A DNA stretch of 64,000 nucleotides from Massilia sp. H6 (GCF_024802625.1 NZ_CP103371.1:1116001-1180000); one strand, 5' to 3'. Counted from the stretch's first letter, positions 1 to 9,286 are shown. Translations and numbers: made by a program. Notes: generated from the letters alone by a model not told the origin.

Positions 1-1910
1 TCGACGGGCTGCCGCTGCGCGCCGAACTGCTCAAGCGCATCGGGCAGCTGTCTGGCGACATCACCGCGCCGGCCGCGGTCCAGCGCGCCGGCGCCCGCAC
101 CTTCTACCAGCAACGCCCGGCCGGCACGAACAACTTCAAGCTATTTGTGCAAGAAAACGGCAAGAGCCGCCTGCTGGTCGATCCGACCCTGCTCGACACC
201 GCCACCAGCCATTATTCGCTCGACTGGTGGAGCGCCTCGCCCGATGGCAGCAAGCTGGTGGTCGGCCTGTCGAAGGACGGCAGCGAAGATTCGGTGCTGC
301 AGATCATGGATGTCGCCAGCGGCGCGATCCTGCCCGAGCGTATCGCCGATACCCAGAGCGCCAGCCCGAGCTGGCTCGAGGACAGTTCCGGCTTCTTCTA
401 CAACCAGCTCACCGGCAAGGTGAACACGCCCGAGCGCTTCCTCGACTCGCGTGCGCGTTTCCACCGCCTGGGCGACGATCCGTCCAAGGACCTGGTGCTG
501 ATGGCGCGCGGCCACGACCCGGCCGTGAGCTACGACAAGATCCAGATGCCGCTGATTGTCGCCACGCCGCATTCGCGCCATGCGCTGCTGGTGCTGGCCG
601 ACGTGCGCCAGGAGCAGCGGGTGCTGGTCGCGCCGCTGCAAGACGTCCTGAAGGGCAAGGCGCGCTGGAAGAAGGTGGCCGATTTCAGCGATGAAGTGAC
701 CTATGCCGACCTGCATGGCGACGACCTGTACCTGCTGTCGAACCGCGGCCATCCGCGCGGGCGCGTCCTCAAGACCAATGCGGCCGCGCCCTCGCTGGCG
801 CGCGCGCGCGAAGTGCTGGCGCAGTCGAAGCTGGTGCTCCAGGACCTGAGCCGGGCCGCTGACGGCTTGTATATCCGCGCCATGGACGGCGGCATCGGCA
901 AGGTGCTGCGCCTCGACGCGAGCGGCAAGCTGGCCAACATCGCCTTGCCCTTCGACGGCACGGTGGGCAGCCTGGTGGCCGATCCGGACGCGCCGGGCGC
1001 GCTGATGCTGCTGTCGGGCTGGCTTACGCCGACCGGCATCTGGCGCATCGGCGCCGACGGCCAGGTCGCCGACACCGGCATTACGCCCAGGCCGGCGATC
1101 GACGTCAGCGCCTACACCACCGAGCGCCGCTTCGCCACCGCCAAGGACGGCACCAGGATTCCGTACAGCCTGATTTACAAGAAAGGCCTGCAAAAGAATG
1201 GCCGCAACCCGGCCTTCATTTCGGCCTACGGCAGCTATGGCGCGGCAGCCTACACACCGGCCTTTGCCGGACGCGCGCTGGCGCTGATCGACCGGGGCGC
1301 CATCGTAGGCTTCGCCAACGTGCGCGGCGGCGGCGAGTACGGGCGCGACTGGCACCGCGCCGGCCAGCTGGAGAACAAACCGAATACCTGGCGCGACCTG
1401 ATCGCCGTGGTCGAAGACCTGCATACCCGGCGCTATAGCGCGCCGCGGCATACCGCGATCGGCGGGCGCTCGGCCGGCGGCATCCCGACCGGCATGGGCC
1501 TGGCCGAGCGCCCGGACCTGTTCGCGGCCGTGGTATCGGGCGTGGGCTGGCACAATCCGCTGCGTTACGTGGCAGAGCAGAACAGCTTTGCCGAAGAGCC
1601 GGAGTGGGGCGCGATCACCGACCGCGCCGGTTTCAGGGCGCTCAGGAGCATCGACAGCTACCAGGCGGTGAAGGAGGGGGTGAAATATCCAGCGGTGCTG
1701 CTGACCACCGGCGTCACCGACCCGCGCGTAGCGCCTTTCCACCCGGCCAAGATGGCGGCCCGCCTGCAGGCTGCCACCGCCAGCGGCAAGCCAGTGCTGC
1801 TGCGGGTCGACTTCGACGCCGGCCACGGCATGGGCTCGACCCGCGCGCAGCAAGACCAGGAGTCGGCCGATACCTTCGCCTTCATCCTGGCGCAGACGCA
1901 AGGGGAATAA
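1..1910 (+). CDS. Prolyl oligopeptidase family serine peptidase (S9), 5' end missing
   Basis: This frame is open from the first bases of the window, so the N-terminus lies upstream. The early part encodes the beta-propeller cap and the C-terminal third the alpha/beta hydrolase domain. The nucleophile Ser sits in GGRSAGG (codon at 1470), the acid is Asp in TDPR (codon at 1719) and the catalytic His is in AGHG (codon at 1824), so the triad is complete. These enzymes cut peptides of limited size, usually after Pro or a basic residue. The SAGG elbow is closer to oligopeptidase B types than to the SNGG of classical prolyl endopeptidase, so substrate preference is uncertain. It converges on trmL. 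Confidence 0.9.
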   Translation, partial: DGLPLRAELLKRIGQLSGDITAPAAVQRAGARTFYQQRPAGTNNFKLFVQENGKSRLLVDPTLLDTATSHYSLDWWSASPDGSKLVVGLSKDGSEDSVLQIMDVASGAILPERIADTQSASPSWLEDSSGFFYNQLTGKVNTPERFLDSRARFHRLGDDPSKDLVLMARGHDPAVSYDKIQMPLIVATPHSRHALLVLADVRQEQRVLVAPLQDVLKGKARWKKVADFSDEVTYADLHGDDLYLLSNRGHPRGRVLKTNAAAPSLARAREVLAQSKLVLQDLSRAADGLYIRAMDGGIGKVLRLDASGKLANIALPFDGTVGSLVADPDAPGALMLLSGWLTPTGIWRIGADGQVADTGITPRPAIDVSAYTTERRFATAKDGTRIPYSLIYKKGLQKNGRNPAFISAYGSYGAAAYTPAFAGRALALIDRGAIVGFANVRGGGEYGRDWHRAGQLENKPNTWRDLIAVVEDLHTRRYSAPRHTAIGGRSAGGIPTGMGLAERPDLFAAVVSGVGWHNPLRYVAEQNSFAEEPEWGAITDRAGFRALRSIDSYQAVKEGVKYPAVLLTTGVTDPRVAPFHPAKMAARLQAATASGKPVLLRVDFDAGHGMGSTRAQQDQESADTFAFILAQTQGE

Positions 1911-1914
1911 CGAC

Positions 1915-1944
1915 CCTGCACCTGCACCTGGACCTGGACCTGGA
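1915..1944. repeat. Hexanucleotide tandem repeat (CCTGSA x5)
   Basis: Five consecutive 6-bp units (two CCTGCA, then three CCTGGA) lie between the stop of the peptidase gene and the end of trmL. They are outside both genes. This looks like a small slippage-prone microsatellite with no evident role. Confidence 0.7.
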
Positions 1945-1964
1945 CATGGGGTAGCAGCCCGCGT

Positions 1965-2435
1965 TCAGGCGCCGCCGGCGTAGCCGTTCTGGCGCCAGGC
2001 CTCGTACACCACCACGGCGACCGTGTTCGACAGATTCAGGCTGCGGTTGTCGGGCATCATCGGCAGCCGGATCCGCTGCTCCGGGGCGAAATTGTTGCGC
2101 AGGGCAGGGTCGAGCCCGCGCGACTCGGGGCCGAACACGAACACGTCGCCCGGCGCGAAGCGCGCATCGGCGAACGGGGACGAGCCGTGGGTGGTCAGCG
2201 CGAACATGCGCGCCGGGTCGGGCTGGACCGCGGCCATGAACGCCTCCCAGTTCTTGTGCACCTTCATGCCCGCGTAGTCGTGGTAGTCGAGTCCGGCACG
2301 GCGCATCTTGGCGTCGTCCAGCGCAAAGCCGAGTGGCTCGACCAGGTGCAGCTGCGCCCCGGTATTGGCGCACAGGCGGATGACATTGCCGGTATTCGGC
2401 GGAATTTCAGGTTCGACCAGTACGACGTGGAACAA
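1965..2435 (-). CDS. trmL: tRNA (cytidine(34)-2'-O)-methyltransferase TrmL
   Basis: A 156-aa SPOUT-class (trefoil knot) methyltransferase, the usual length of TrmL/YibK. It opens with VLVEPEIPPNTGNVIRLC (residues 5-22). The SAM-binding knot motifs are FGPESRG (101-107) and the C-terminal RLPM...SLNLS block (123-136). The family 2'-O-methylates the wobble base of tRNA-Leu isoacceptors. The gene follows comF in the same direction after 22 bp, so the two are probably co-transcribed. The trmL-comF pair back to back with a BioC-like gene is, from memory, a common Burkholderiales arrangement. Confidence 0.93.
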   Translation of the reverse strand: MFHVVLVEPEIPPNTGNVIRLCANTGAQLHLVEPLGFALDDAKMRRAGLDYHDYAGMKVHKNWEAFMAAVQPDPARMFALTTHGSSPFADARFAPGDVFVFGPESRGLDPALRNNFAPEQRIRLPMMPDNRSLNLSNTVAVVVYEAWRQNGYAGGA

Positions 2436-2457
2436 CGCGTTCTCCTTGTTTTTAAAA

Positions 2458-3198
2458 TCAGTGCGGCGGGGTGCGGGCGAACACCAGATTAGTGACGCGC
2501 GCCGCGCCAGCGGCCTTCAGTACCCGCGCCAGTTCATCGAGGGTATGGCCGCTGCTCATGACGTCGTCGACCACCCCGACGTGGCGCCCACGCAGGCTGG
2601 CTTCCCCTTCTGCAAGGGCAAAAGCCCCGCGGACGTTGCTGCGCCGCTGGCCCGGCGCCAGGCCCGATTGCGCTGCCGTCTCGACCTGGCGCTGCAGCAG
2701 TTGCGGCGCCAGGGCAATGCCGAGCGTGCGCGCCAGCGGGCGCGCCACTTCCAGCGCCTGGTTGTAGCCGCGCTCGGCCAGGCGGCGCGGCCCGAGCGGT
2801 ACCGGACACAGGACCTCGGGCAGCACCAGGCCGTCGCAGGCCAGGGCGGCATCGTGCAGCCGGCGCGCCATCCATGGCGCCAGCGCCAGCCGGGCGCCAA
2901 ACTTCAGCTGCAGCACCAGCCGGTCTGCCGGAGCGGTATAGTCGCAGACGGCGAGCGTAGCATCGAACGCCGGCGGCGCGGCCAGGCAGGCGCCGCAGTA
3001 GCGCCCGGTGTCCCGGGTGCCGACCGGGTTGGCGCAACAGGGGCAGCGCGCCGGGCCGCCGCTCACATGGGCCAGCGCGCAGGGCGGGCAGACCGCATCG
3101 TCCCCGGCCATGCCGCACAGCACGCAGCTCGACGGCAGGAGCGTGCGCAGCAGCCTGGCGCGCAGGGCAAGCGCCCAGTGCGCCAGGCAAGGCATCAT
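2458..3198 (-). CDS. comF: ComF family phosphoribosyltransferase-like protein
   Basis: ComF-type protein of about 246 aa. The N-terminus carries paired zinc-binding cysteines (SSCVLCG, CPPC, CPCC, CGAC). The C-terminus carries the PRPP-loop motif VGVVDDVMSSGHT of type I phosphoribosyltransferases. Family members are linked to DNA uptake and recombination, but their enzymatic substrate is unsettled. The start is ambiguous: in-frame ATGs occur at 3222, 3210, 3198 and 3195, none with a strong Shine-Dalgarno. I chose 3198 because the protein then begins just before the ALRARLL segment typical of the family. It diverges from the methyltransferase at 3284 and precedes trmL. Confidence 0.88.
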   Translation of the reverse strand: MMPCLAHWALALRARLLRTLLPSSCVLCGMAGDDAVCPPCALAHVSGGPARCPCCANPVGTRDTGRYCGACLAAPPAFDATLAVCDYTAPADRLVLQLKFGARLALAPWMARRLHDAALACDGLVLPEVLCPVPLGPRRLAERGYNQALEVARPLARTLGIALAPQLLQRQVETAAQSGLAPGQRRSNVRGAFALAEGEASLRGRHVGVVDDVMSSGHTLDELARVLKAAGAARVTNLVFARTPPH

Positions 3199-3283
3199 GG
3201 CATTGGACATCCGCTGTGGCATCGGCTTTGATTCACGCAACCATGTACACTCCGCCATTATCTCATTTGTCCGCTTGACTACC

Positions 3284-4210
3284 ATGGCTTCCCCGCAATC
3301 CCCTTCCAAGATGAGCGCGCCGATCGACGGCGCGCGTGTGCGCCGCCTGTTCGCCGCGCCTGGCCGCATCGCGCCGTCCGATTTCCTGCGCCGCGAGGTC
3401 GCGGCGCGCATGCACGAGCGCCTGCAGCTGGTGCGGATCGTCCCGAAACAGGTGCTCGATGCCGGCTGTGGCGCCGGCGCCGACCTGGCGTTATTGCAGA
3501 AAACCTATCCGGCGGCCCAGATCCTGGGGCTCGATGCGGCCCCCGCCATGGCGGCCTCGGCCGCTTCAGCGGGTGCCGCCCCCGGCATGCGCTCGCTGAA
3601 CCAGATGCTCAGCCGCTTGCTGCCGGCCAAGGCCGGAGTCGACGTGTTGTGCGGCGATTTTGGCGACCTGCCGTTCGGCCCGAACTCGCTCGACCTGCTG
3701 TGGTCGAACCTGGCGCTGCATTGGCATCCGCAGCCCGACCGCGTGTTTGCCGAATGGCGTCGCGTGTTGCGCGTAGATGGCCTGTTGATGTTCTCCAACT
3801 TCGGCCCCGACACGTTTTCTGAACTGCGCACCGCCTTTGCCGCCATGGACGAGACCCCGCATACCTTGCCTTTCGTCGACATGCACGATTTCGGCGACCA
3901 ACTGGTCGAAGCAGGCTTTTCCACGCCGGTCATGGACATGGAGCGAATTACCGTGACCTACGACAGCGCCGGTGCGCTGCTGGCAGATGTGCGCGCGCTG
4001 GGCGGCAACCCGCTGGCCACGCGCCGGCGCGGGCTGATCGGGCGCGCTGCCTGGAGACGCATGCTCGACGTGCTGGAAGCCGGGCGCCGCCCGGATGGCA
4101 AGCTGGGGCTGACTTTCGAGGTCATCTTCGGCCATGCTTTCCGCCCGGCACCGAAGACCACGGCGGCCGGCGAAGCCATCGTGCGTTTCCAGCCGCGCAA
4201 GCCTCAATAA
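3284..4210 (+). CDS. bioC: SAM-dependent methyltransferase, BioC-like
   Basis: A 308-aa class I methyltransferase. Motif I is VLDAGCGAGADLAL (residues 57-70), followed by the acidic LGLDAAP strand. The later LLWSNLALHWHPQPD block is typical of BioC, the malonyl-ACP O-methyltransferase that starts pimeloyl synthesis for biotin. The open N-terminal segment (RRLFAAPGRIAPSDFLRREVA) also fits BioC. No other biotin gene lies in the window, so the specific assignment rests on motif similarity and the comF neighbour; another SAM methyltransferase role is possible. ATG at 3284 is used; a second ATG lies at 3311. Confidence 0.72.
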   Translation: MASPQSPSKMSAPIDGARVRRLFAAPGRIAPSDFLRREVAARMHERLQLVRIVPKQVLDAGCGAGADLALLQKTYPAAQILGLDAAPAMAASAASAGAAPGMRSLNQMLSRLLPAKAGVDVLCGDFGDLPFGPNSLDLLWSNLALHWHPQPDRVFAEWRRVLRVDGLLMFSNFGPDTFSELRTAFAAMDETPHTLPFVDMHDFGDQLVEAGFSTPVMDMERITVTYDSAGALLADVRALGGNPLATRRRGLIGRAAWRRMLDVLEAGRRPDGKLGLTFEVIFGHAFRPAPKTTAAGEAIVRFQPRKPQ

Positions 4211-4239
4211 CTGCCAGCAACAACATCGCCCGATTTTCC

Positions 4240-4273
4240 TTGAATAAAAATTACTGATTTGATTATAATCAGT
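4240..4273 (+). promoter_or_regulatory. Predicted sigma70 promoter of the COX operon with a palindrome over the -10
   Basis: TTGAAT (4240-4245) and a perfect TATAAT (4264-4269) are separated by 18 bp, about 265 bp upstream of coxB. A perfect inverted repeat, ACTGATT-N7-AATCAGT (4253-4273), straddles the -10 box. It could be an operator for an unidentified regulator; this is inferred from sequence only. Confidence 0.6.
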
Positions 4274-4365
4274 GGCTATTTTTATCGTCCGGACGCGAAA
4301 AGCGCTGAAAAAAGCAGCAGAACCGGCGGAAAATAGAAATGAATTGCAGCATCCGCAGAGCCGCC

Positions 4366-4395
4366 GGCTCGGGTGACGACGGTGTCACCCGAGCC
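4366..4395 (+). other. 12-bp perfect inverted repeat in the coxB leader
   Basis: GGCTCGGGTGAC (4366-4377) and its exact reverse complement (4384-4395) flank a 6-nt loop, giving a very stable RNA hairpin about 140 nt before the coxB start. No T-tract follows, so it is not a standard terminator. It may be a leader stability or attenuation element, or a terminator remnant of the upstream methyltransferase gene. The rest of 4211-4537 holds no gene. Confidence 0.55.
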
Positions 4396-4537
4396 TGCGT
4401 ATGGTGTTTCCACCGTTGCGTAGCGCACTACGCGGCCGGAGGATGAGTAATTTGCGACATTGATTCGGAGCGGCGGCAGTTTGTCCATGGAATTGTCGAC
4501 CGTTAAAAATATTTTATTTTGGGTGGTTGGGGACAAC

Positions 4538-5725
4538 ATGACATACGCAACGCGACTTGGGGCCACGATGTTCGGCCTCGCAGCAACGGCCGGCTTCCCA
4601 GCATGGGCGGAACCGGTCATCACGGGCCGGCCGGTGGAACACCAGCTGAACATGCAGATCCCGGTGACCGCCGTTGGCGCTGAAATCTACGACCTGCACA
4701 CATGGATGATGATCGTCTGCATCGTCATCTTCCTGGGCGTGTTCGGTGTCATGTTCTATTCGGTGTTCAAGCACCGCAAGTCCAAAGGTCACCAGGCTGC
4801 TACCTTCCACGAATCCACCGCTGTCGAAATCGCCTGGACCATCGTCCCCTTGCTGATCGTCATCGGCATGGCGCTGCCGGCCACCAAGACCGTGGTCGCC
4901 CTGAAAGACACCTCGAACGCCGACATCACCATCAAGGCCACCGGCATGCAGTGGAAATGGGGCTACGACTACCTCAAGGGCGAAGGCGAGGGCATTGCCT
5001 TCTTGTCGAACCTGTCCACGCCGCGCGCCCAGATCGGCCTGCCGGGCGAGCCGTCGACCGAAGCACGTGGCGAAAACTACCTGATGGAAGTCGACAACGA
5101 GATGGTGGTCCCGGTCGGCAAGAAGATCCGCATGATCTTCACCGCCAATGACGTGATCCATGCCTGGACCATCCCGGCATTTGGCATCAAGCAAGATGCG
5201 ATTCCCGGCTTCGTGCGCGACGGCTGGTTCAAGGCCGACACCATCGGTACCTACCGCGGCAACTGCGTCGAACTGTGCGGCAAGGACCACGCGTTCATGC
5301 CGATCGTGGTGCGCGTGGTCTCGGATGCGGATTACGCCACCTGGGTTGCTACCAAGAAAAAGGAAATGGCGGCGCTGGCCGACGATCCGACCAAGGTCTG
5401 GACCATCGACGAACTCAAGACCAAGGGCGAGCAGGTCTACGCTGCCAATTGCGTTGCCTGCCACCAGGCCAACGGCAAGGGCGTACCGAATGCCTTCGCG
5501 CCGCTGGACGGCTCGTCACTCGTGATTGGGCCGAGGCATCCGCAGATCGATGTCCTGCTCAATGGCCAGGATACCCCGCGCTACGCCTCGGCGATGCCGG
5601 GCTGGAAGCAGCTGACCGACACCGAGATCGCCGCAGTGATCACCTATACCCGCAACGCCTGGTCGAACAAGACTGCGGAAAACATCGTACAACCGGCCGA
5701 AGTGCTGGCTGCGCGCGGCAAGTAA
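4538..5725 (+). CDS. coxB: Cytochrome c oxidase subunit II with fused cytochrome c domain
   Basis: A 395-aa subunit II of aa3-type oxidase. It has a signal peptide (about residues 1-24) and two membrane segments (about 55-75 and 97-117). The CuA site is complete: His208, Cys243, Glu245, Cys247, His251 and Met254. A C-terminal cytochrome c domain carries CVACH (305-309) and a likely axial Met in YASAMPGW. It therefore both receives electrons through its own heme c and passes them to subunit I. Start ATG 4538 is preceded by a GGTTGGGGA purine run; upstream in-frame starts lack this. It heads the oxidase operon. Confidence 0.95.
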   Translation: MTYATRLGATMFGLAATAGFPAWAEPVITGRPVEHQLNMQIPVTAVGAEIYDLHTWMMIVCIVIFLGVFGVMFYSVFKHRKSKGHQAATFHESTAVEIAWTIVPLLIVIGMALPATKTVVALKDTSNADITIKATGMQWKWGYDYLKGEGEGIAFLSNLSTPRAQIGLPGEPSTEARGENYLMEVDNEMVVPVGKKIRMIFTANDVIHAWTIPAFGIKQDAIPGFVRDGWFKADTIGTYRGNCVELCGKDHAFMPIVVRVVSDADYATWVATKKKEMAALADDPTKVWTIDELKTKGEQVYAANCVACHQANGKGVPNAFAPLDGSSLVIGPRHPQIDVLLNGQDTPRYASAMPGWKQLTDTEIAAVITYTRNAWSNKTAENIVQPAEVLAARGK

Positions 5726-5754
5726 GTAAGACTAGTTAGCTCAGGGATATCGAC

Positions 5755-7356
5755 ATGACTACCAGCACCATCGATCACGCACACGACGATCACCACGGCC
5801 ACGACCACGCGCACGACCATCCGACCGGCTACCGCCGCTGGCTGTTCGCCACCAACCACAAGGACATCGGCACCCTCTACCTGTGGTTCTCGTTCATCAT
5901 GCTGCTCTCGGGCGGCGTGCTGGCCCTGATGATCCGCACCGAACTGTTCGAGCCGGGCCTGCAGTTCTTCCGCCCCGAGTTCTTCAATCAGCTCACCACC
6001 ATGCATGGCCTGGTGATGGTGTTCGGCGCGATCATGCCGGCCTTTGTCGGCTTCGCCAACTGGATGATCCCGCTGCAGGTGGGCGCTTCGGACATGGCCT
6101 TCGCGCGCATGAACAACTTCTCGTTCTGGCTGCTGCCGCCAGCGGCGCTGCTGCTGGCTGGCTCGTTCTTCTCGCCAGGCGGCGCCACCGCCGCCGGCTG
6201 GACGCTGTATGCGCCCCTGTCGACCCAGATGGGCCCGGGCATGGACATGGCGATTTTCGCGATGCACATCATGGGCGCGTCGTCGATCATGGGTTCGATC
6301 AACATCATCGTCACCATCCTGAACATGCGCGCCCCCGGCATGACCCTGATGAAGATGCCGATGTTCTGCTGGACCTGGCTGATCACCGCCTTCCTCCTGA
6401 TCGCCGTGATGCCGGTGCTCGCGGGCGCCATCACCATGACCCTGACCGACCGTCACTTCGGCACCTCGTTCTTTAACGCCGCCGGCGGCGGCGACCCGGT
6501 GATGTACCAGCACATCTTCTGGTTCTTCGGCCACCCCGAGGTCTACATCATGATTCTGCCGGCCTTCGGTATCGTCTCGCAGATCATCCCGGCCTTTGCG
6601 CGTAAGCCCTTGTTCGGCTACGCCTCGATGGTGTACGCCACCGCCTCGATCGCGATCCTGTCGTTCATCGTCTGGGCCCACCACATGTTCACCACCGGCA
6701 TGCCGGTGACCGCGCAGCTGTTCTTCATGTACGCCACCATGCTCATCTCCGTGCCGACCGGCGTGAAGGTGTTCAACTGGGTCGCCACCATGTGGAAGGG
6801 CTCGATGACATTCGAAACCCCGATGCTGTTCGCGGTCGGCTTCATCTTCGTGTTCACGATGGGCGGCTTCACCGGCCTGATCCTGGCGGTGACGCCGATC
6901 GACATCGTGGTGCACGACACCTATTACGTGGTGGCGCACTTCCACTACGTGCTGGTGGCGGGCTCGCTGTTCGCGCTGTTCGCCGGCTTCTACTACTGGG
7001 CGCCGAAGTGGACTGGCCACATGTACCCGGAAGGCCGCGGCAAGATGCACTTCTGGCTGTCCCTGATTACTTTCAACGTCACCTTCTTCCCGATGCACTT
7101 CCTGGGCCTGGCCGGCATGCCGCGCCGCTACGCCGATTACGCGACCCAGTTCACCGACTTCAACATGATCGTCTCGATCGGCGCCTTCGGCTTCGGCCTG
7201 TCGCAGGTCTACTTCTTGTTTGCAGTGGTGCTGCCAACTATCCGTGGCGGCAAGAAGGCAGAAGCCAAGCCATGGGATGGCGCCGATGGCCTGGAGTGGA
7301 CCGTGCCGAGCCCGGCGCCGTTCCATACCTTCGAAACCCCGCCACTGGTGAAGTAA
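5755..7356 (+). CDS. coxA: Cytochrome c oxidase subunit I
   Basis: A 533-aa heme-copper oxidase subunit I with about 12 membrane segments. Visible ligands are His84 (heme a, MHGLVMV), His260 and Tyr264 of GHPEVY (CuB and the cross-linked Tyr), His309-His310 (CuB), and His395 and His397 in VAHFHYV (heme a3 and heme a). This is the proton-pumping catalytic subunit that reduces oxygen to water. The first 22 residues contain eight His in a His/Asp-rich tail, seen in many Burkholderiales CtaD proteins. It lies 29 bp after coxB in the same operon. Confidence 0.97.
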   Translation: MTTSTIDHAHDDHHGHDHAHDHPTGYRRWLFATNHKDIGTLYLWFSFIMLLSGGVLALMIRTELFEPGLQFFRPEFFNQLTTMHGLVMVFGAIMPAFVGFANWMIPLQVGASDMAFARMNNFSFWLLPPAALLLAGSFFSPGGATAAGWTLYAPLSTQMGPGMDMAIFAMHIMGASSIMGSINIIVTILNMRAPGMTLMKMPMFCWTWLITAFLLIAVMPVLAGAITMTLTDRHFGTSFFNAAGGGDPVMYQHIFWFFGHPEVYIMILPAFGIVSQIIPAFARKPLFGYASMVYATASIAILSFIVWAHHMFTTGMPVTAQLFFMYATMLISVPTGVKVFNWVATMWKGSMTFETPMLFAVGFIFVFTMGGFTGLILAVTPIDIVVHDTYYVVAHFHYVLVAGSLFALFAGFYYWAPKWTGHMYPEGRGKMHFWLSLITFNVTFFPMHFLGLAGMPRRYADYATQFTDFNMIVSIGAFGFGLSQVYFLFAVVLPTIRGGKKAEAKPWDGADGLEWTVPSPAPFHTFETPPLVK

Positions 7357-7358
7357 TC

Positions 7359-7469
7359 ATGACCCGCAAGGACCAGAAGAAGGGCAACCTCAAGACCGCG
7401 CTGGTCCTGGGCGGGATCGCGCTGCTGTTTTTCGTGAGCGTGTTCGTCAAGTTCACGCTGCTGAGCTGA
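7359..7469 (+). CDS. Cytochrome oxidase small assembly protein (36 aa)
   Basis: A 36-aa protein starting 2 bp after the coxA stop and ending 1 bp before ctaG. A basic N-terminus (TRKDQKKGNLK) is followed by a single hydrophobic segment, about residues 13-33. Small one-helix proteins are widely found at exactly this place between coxA and ctaG in beta-proteobacteria and are annotated as oxidase small assembly proteins. Function is inferred from position and topology. Its length puts it below usual gene-calling cut-offs, but the tight fit between neighbours supports it. Confidence 0.8.
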   Translation: MTRKDQKKGNLKTALVLGGIALLFFVSVFVKFTLLS

Positions 7470-7470
7470 C

Positions 7471-8046
7471 ATGACGCCGATCAACACCCGGATTCGCCGC
7501 CTGAACCGCTCCACGCTGGGAAAACTGGTCGTGGTGGCGGTGATGATGTTCGGTTTCGGTTATGCGCTGGTGCCGATGTACCGCCAGATCTGCGAAGTAC
7601 TCGGCATTAACGTGCTCACGCAGGGCGAGTTCGTGGCGGCGCCGACCAATACGCAGATCGACAAGTCGCGCACCATCGTGGTCGAACTCGACGGCAATGC
7701 GCAGGGACCATGGCGGTTCCGCCCGACCACGCGCAGCATCGAAGTGCATCCGGGCGAGCTGGCCACCGTGACCTACGAGGTGGTCAACACGCAGGGCAGG
7801 ACAGTCAAGGCCCAGGCGATCCCGAGCTATGCGCCGCAGCAGGTCACGCCGCACTTCAAGAAAGTGGAATGCTTCTGCTTCCAGGAGCAGACGCTAGCCG
7901 CCAACGAAGCGCGCCAGATGCCGGTGGTATTCTTCATCGACCCGGCGCTGCCGCGTGACGTGAAGAACATCACGCTGTCGTACACCTTCTTCGAGATCGG
8001 CGGCGCGATCAAGGCGGCAGCCGCGCCTGGCGCGCTGGTCAAGTAA
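7471..8046 (+). CDS. ctaG: Cytochrome c oxidase assembly protein CtaG (Cox11)
   Basis: A 191-aa Cox11-type copper chaperone. One N-terminal membrane helix (about residues 18-36) anchors a periplasmic immunoglobulin-like domain. The copper-binding CFCF motif is at 134-137, and the conserved Cys41 just past the helix is present. Cox11 delivers copper to the CuB centre of subunit I. It lies directly downstream of the small assembly protein, and its stop overlaps the start of the DUF2970 gene by 1 bp, indicating translational coupling in the oxidase operon. Confidence 0.95.
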   Translation: MTPINTRIRRLNRSTLGKLVVVAVMMFGFGYALVPMYRQICEVLGINVLTQGEFVAAPTNTQIDKSRTIVVELDGNAQGPWRFRPTTRSIEVHPGELATVTYEVVNTQGRTVKAQAIPSYAPQQVTPHFKKVECFCFQEQTLAANEARQMPVVFFIDPALPRDVKNITLSYTFFEIGGAIKAAAAPGALVK

Positions 8047-8270
8047 TGAATAAACAGCCGGACGGCAAGCCAGCGCACCAGCGCAAGGCAAGTTTCCTGG
8101 CCACGATGAAAGCGGTGTGCTGGTCCTTCTTCGGCGTGCGCAAGCGCAGCGATTACGAACGCGACGCCGCCACCCTGAACCCGGTGCACGTGGTCATTGC
8201 CGCACTGATCGGGGCAGCGGTGTTCATCGGCCTGATCCTGCTGGCAGTGCGGTTCGCGGTGTCGCAATAA
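8046..8270 (+). CDS. DUF2970 domain protein
   Basis: A 74-aa protein of the DUF2970 type. A basic N-terminal half contains the conserved ATMKAVCWSFFGVRK stretch and is followed by one C-terminal membrane helix, about residues 49-70. The family is known almost only from oxidase operons of beta-proteobacteria and its molecular role is not established; help in oxidase assembly is a position-based guess. The ATG overlaps the last base of the ctaG stop. Confidence 0.85.
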   Translation: MNKQPDGKPAHQRKASFLATMKAVCWSFFGVRKRSDYERDAATLNPVHVVIAALIGAAVFIGLILLAVRFAVSQ

Positions 8271-8290
8271 GAACCTACTGGGATAGGTTC
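8271..8290 (+). other. Small RNA hairpin after the DUF2970 gene
   Basis: GAACCTA (8271-8277) and TAGGTTC (8284-8290) form a perfect 7-bp stem with a 6-nt loop, immediately after the stop codon. There is no T-run. It sits in the 158-bp gap before coxC and might set mRNA processing or stability between the two oxidase gene blocks. Nothing else recognisable is in that gap. Confidence 0.45.
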
Positions 8291-8428
8291 TAAGAACGAT
8301 CAAGGACGAAGTCGCTCTACGGACTGCGTCAACAAACGAAAACGACGGTATCCCGGCGCGCGCCGGGGGCCTGGTTTAGCGATTCAGAGTGACCCAACAA
8401 TTCAAAGAGTTTGCTTGAGGAGATGAAG

Positions 8429-9286
8429 ATGAGTTCGCCACACACCGTGCCACATTATTTCGTGCCAGGTCCTTCCAAGTGGCCTATGGCCGCCGGCATT
8501 TCGATGCTGGTGACCATGCTGGGCGCGTCGGCCTGGGTCAACAGCGTGTCCTGGGGTCCGGCCGTGTGCCTGGTCGGCATCGCCGCCATGCTGGTCGTGC
8601 TGTATTTCTGGTTCGGCGACGCCATCGGCGAATCCGAATCGGGCCTATATAGCCGCAATATCGACGTGTCGTATCGCTGGTCGATGGCCTGGTTCATCTT
8701 TTCAGAAGTGATGTTCTTTGCCGCCTTCTTCGGCGCGCTGTTCTATGCCCGCGCAATCTCGATGCCCTGGCTGGCCGACCTGGACCACAAGTTCATCTGG
8801 CCCGACTACGCGCCGACCTGGGGTAACGCCGGTCCGGCTGGCGTGATCGACAACTTCCAGACCATGGGTCCGTTCCCGATCCCGACCATCAACACCGCGC
8901 TGCTGCTGCTGTCGGGCGTGACCCTGACCATTTCGCACCATGCGCTGCGCGCAGGCCACCGCGCCAAGACCGCGATCTGGCTCGCCGCGACCATTTTCCT
9001 GGGTGCGATCTTCATGGGCTTCCAGGTCTATGAATACATGCACGCCTACCAGGACCTGAACCTGAAGATGACCTCGGGCATCTACGGCTCGACTTTCTTC
9101 ATGCTCACCGGTTTCCACGGCTTCCACGTGACGATGGGCGCGATCATGCTGTCGGTGATCCTGTACCGCGTGCTCAAGGGCCACTTCACGGCCGACAATC
9201 ACTTCGGTTTCGAGGGCGCCGCGTGGTACTGGCACTTCGTCGACGTCGTGTGGCTGGGACTGTACGTGGTGGTGTACTGGCTGTAA
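8429..9286 (+). CDS. coxC: Cytochrome c oxidase subunit III
   Basis: A 285-aa subunit III with seven predicted membrane helices. It includes the SYRWSMAWFIFSEVMFF region and the C-terminal FTADNHFGFEGAAWYWHF..VW block with the conserved Glu and His characteristic of CoxC. It stabilises the catalytic core and proton uptake. I chose ATG 8429 because the GAGGAG ribosome site at 8417-8422 then has ideal spacing; ATG 8423 would overlap it. A bulged hairpin lies between its stop and the convergent DUF2909 gene and may end transcription for both. Confidence 0.95.
   Translation: MSSPHTVPHYFVPGPSKWPMAAGISMLVTMLGASAWVNSVSWGPAVCLVGIAAMLVVLYFWFGDAIGESESGLYSRNIDVSYRWSMAWFIFSEVMFFAAFFGALFYARAISMPWLADLDHKFIWPDYAPTWGNAGPAGVIDNFQTMGPFPIPTINTALLLLSGVTLTISHHALRAGHRAKTAIWLAATIFLGAIFMGFQVYEYMHAYQDLNLKMTSGIYGSTFFMLTGFHGFHVTMGAIMLSVILYRVLKGHFTADNHFGFEGAAWYWHFVDVVWLGLYVVVYWL

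Noticed and set aside
141..1901. A 586-codon antisense frame across the S9 peptidase
   Set aside because: It is the GC-phase shadow of the peptidase frame, which has the full catalytic triad.
5644..7326. A 560-codon antisense frame across coxA
   Set aside because: His-, Arg- and Gln-rich translation that mirrors the coxA codons, with no start signal. coxA on the plus strand has all catalytic residues.
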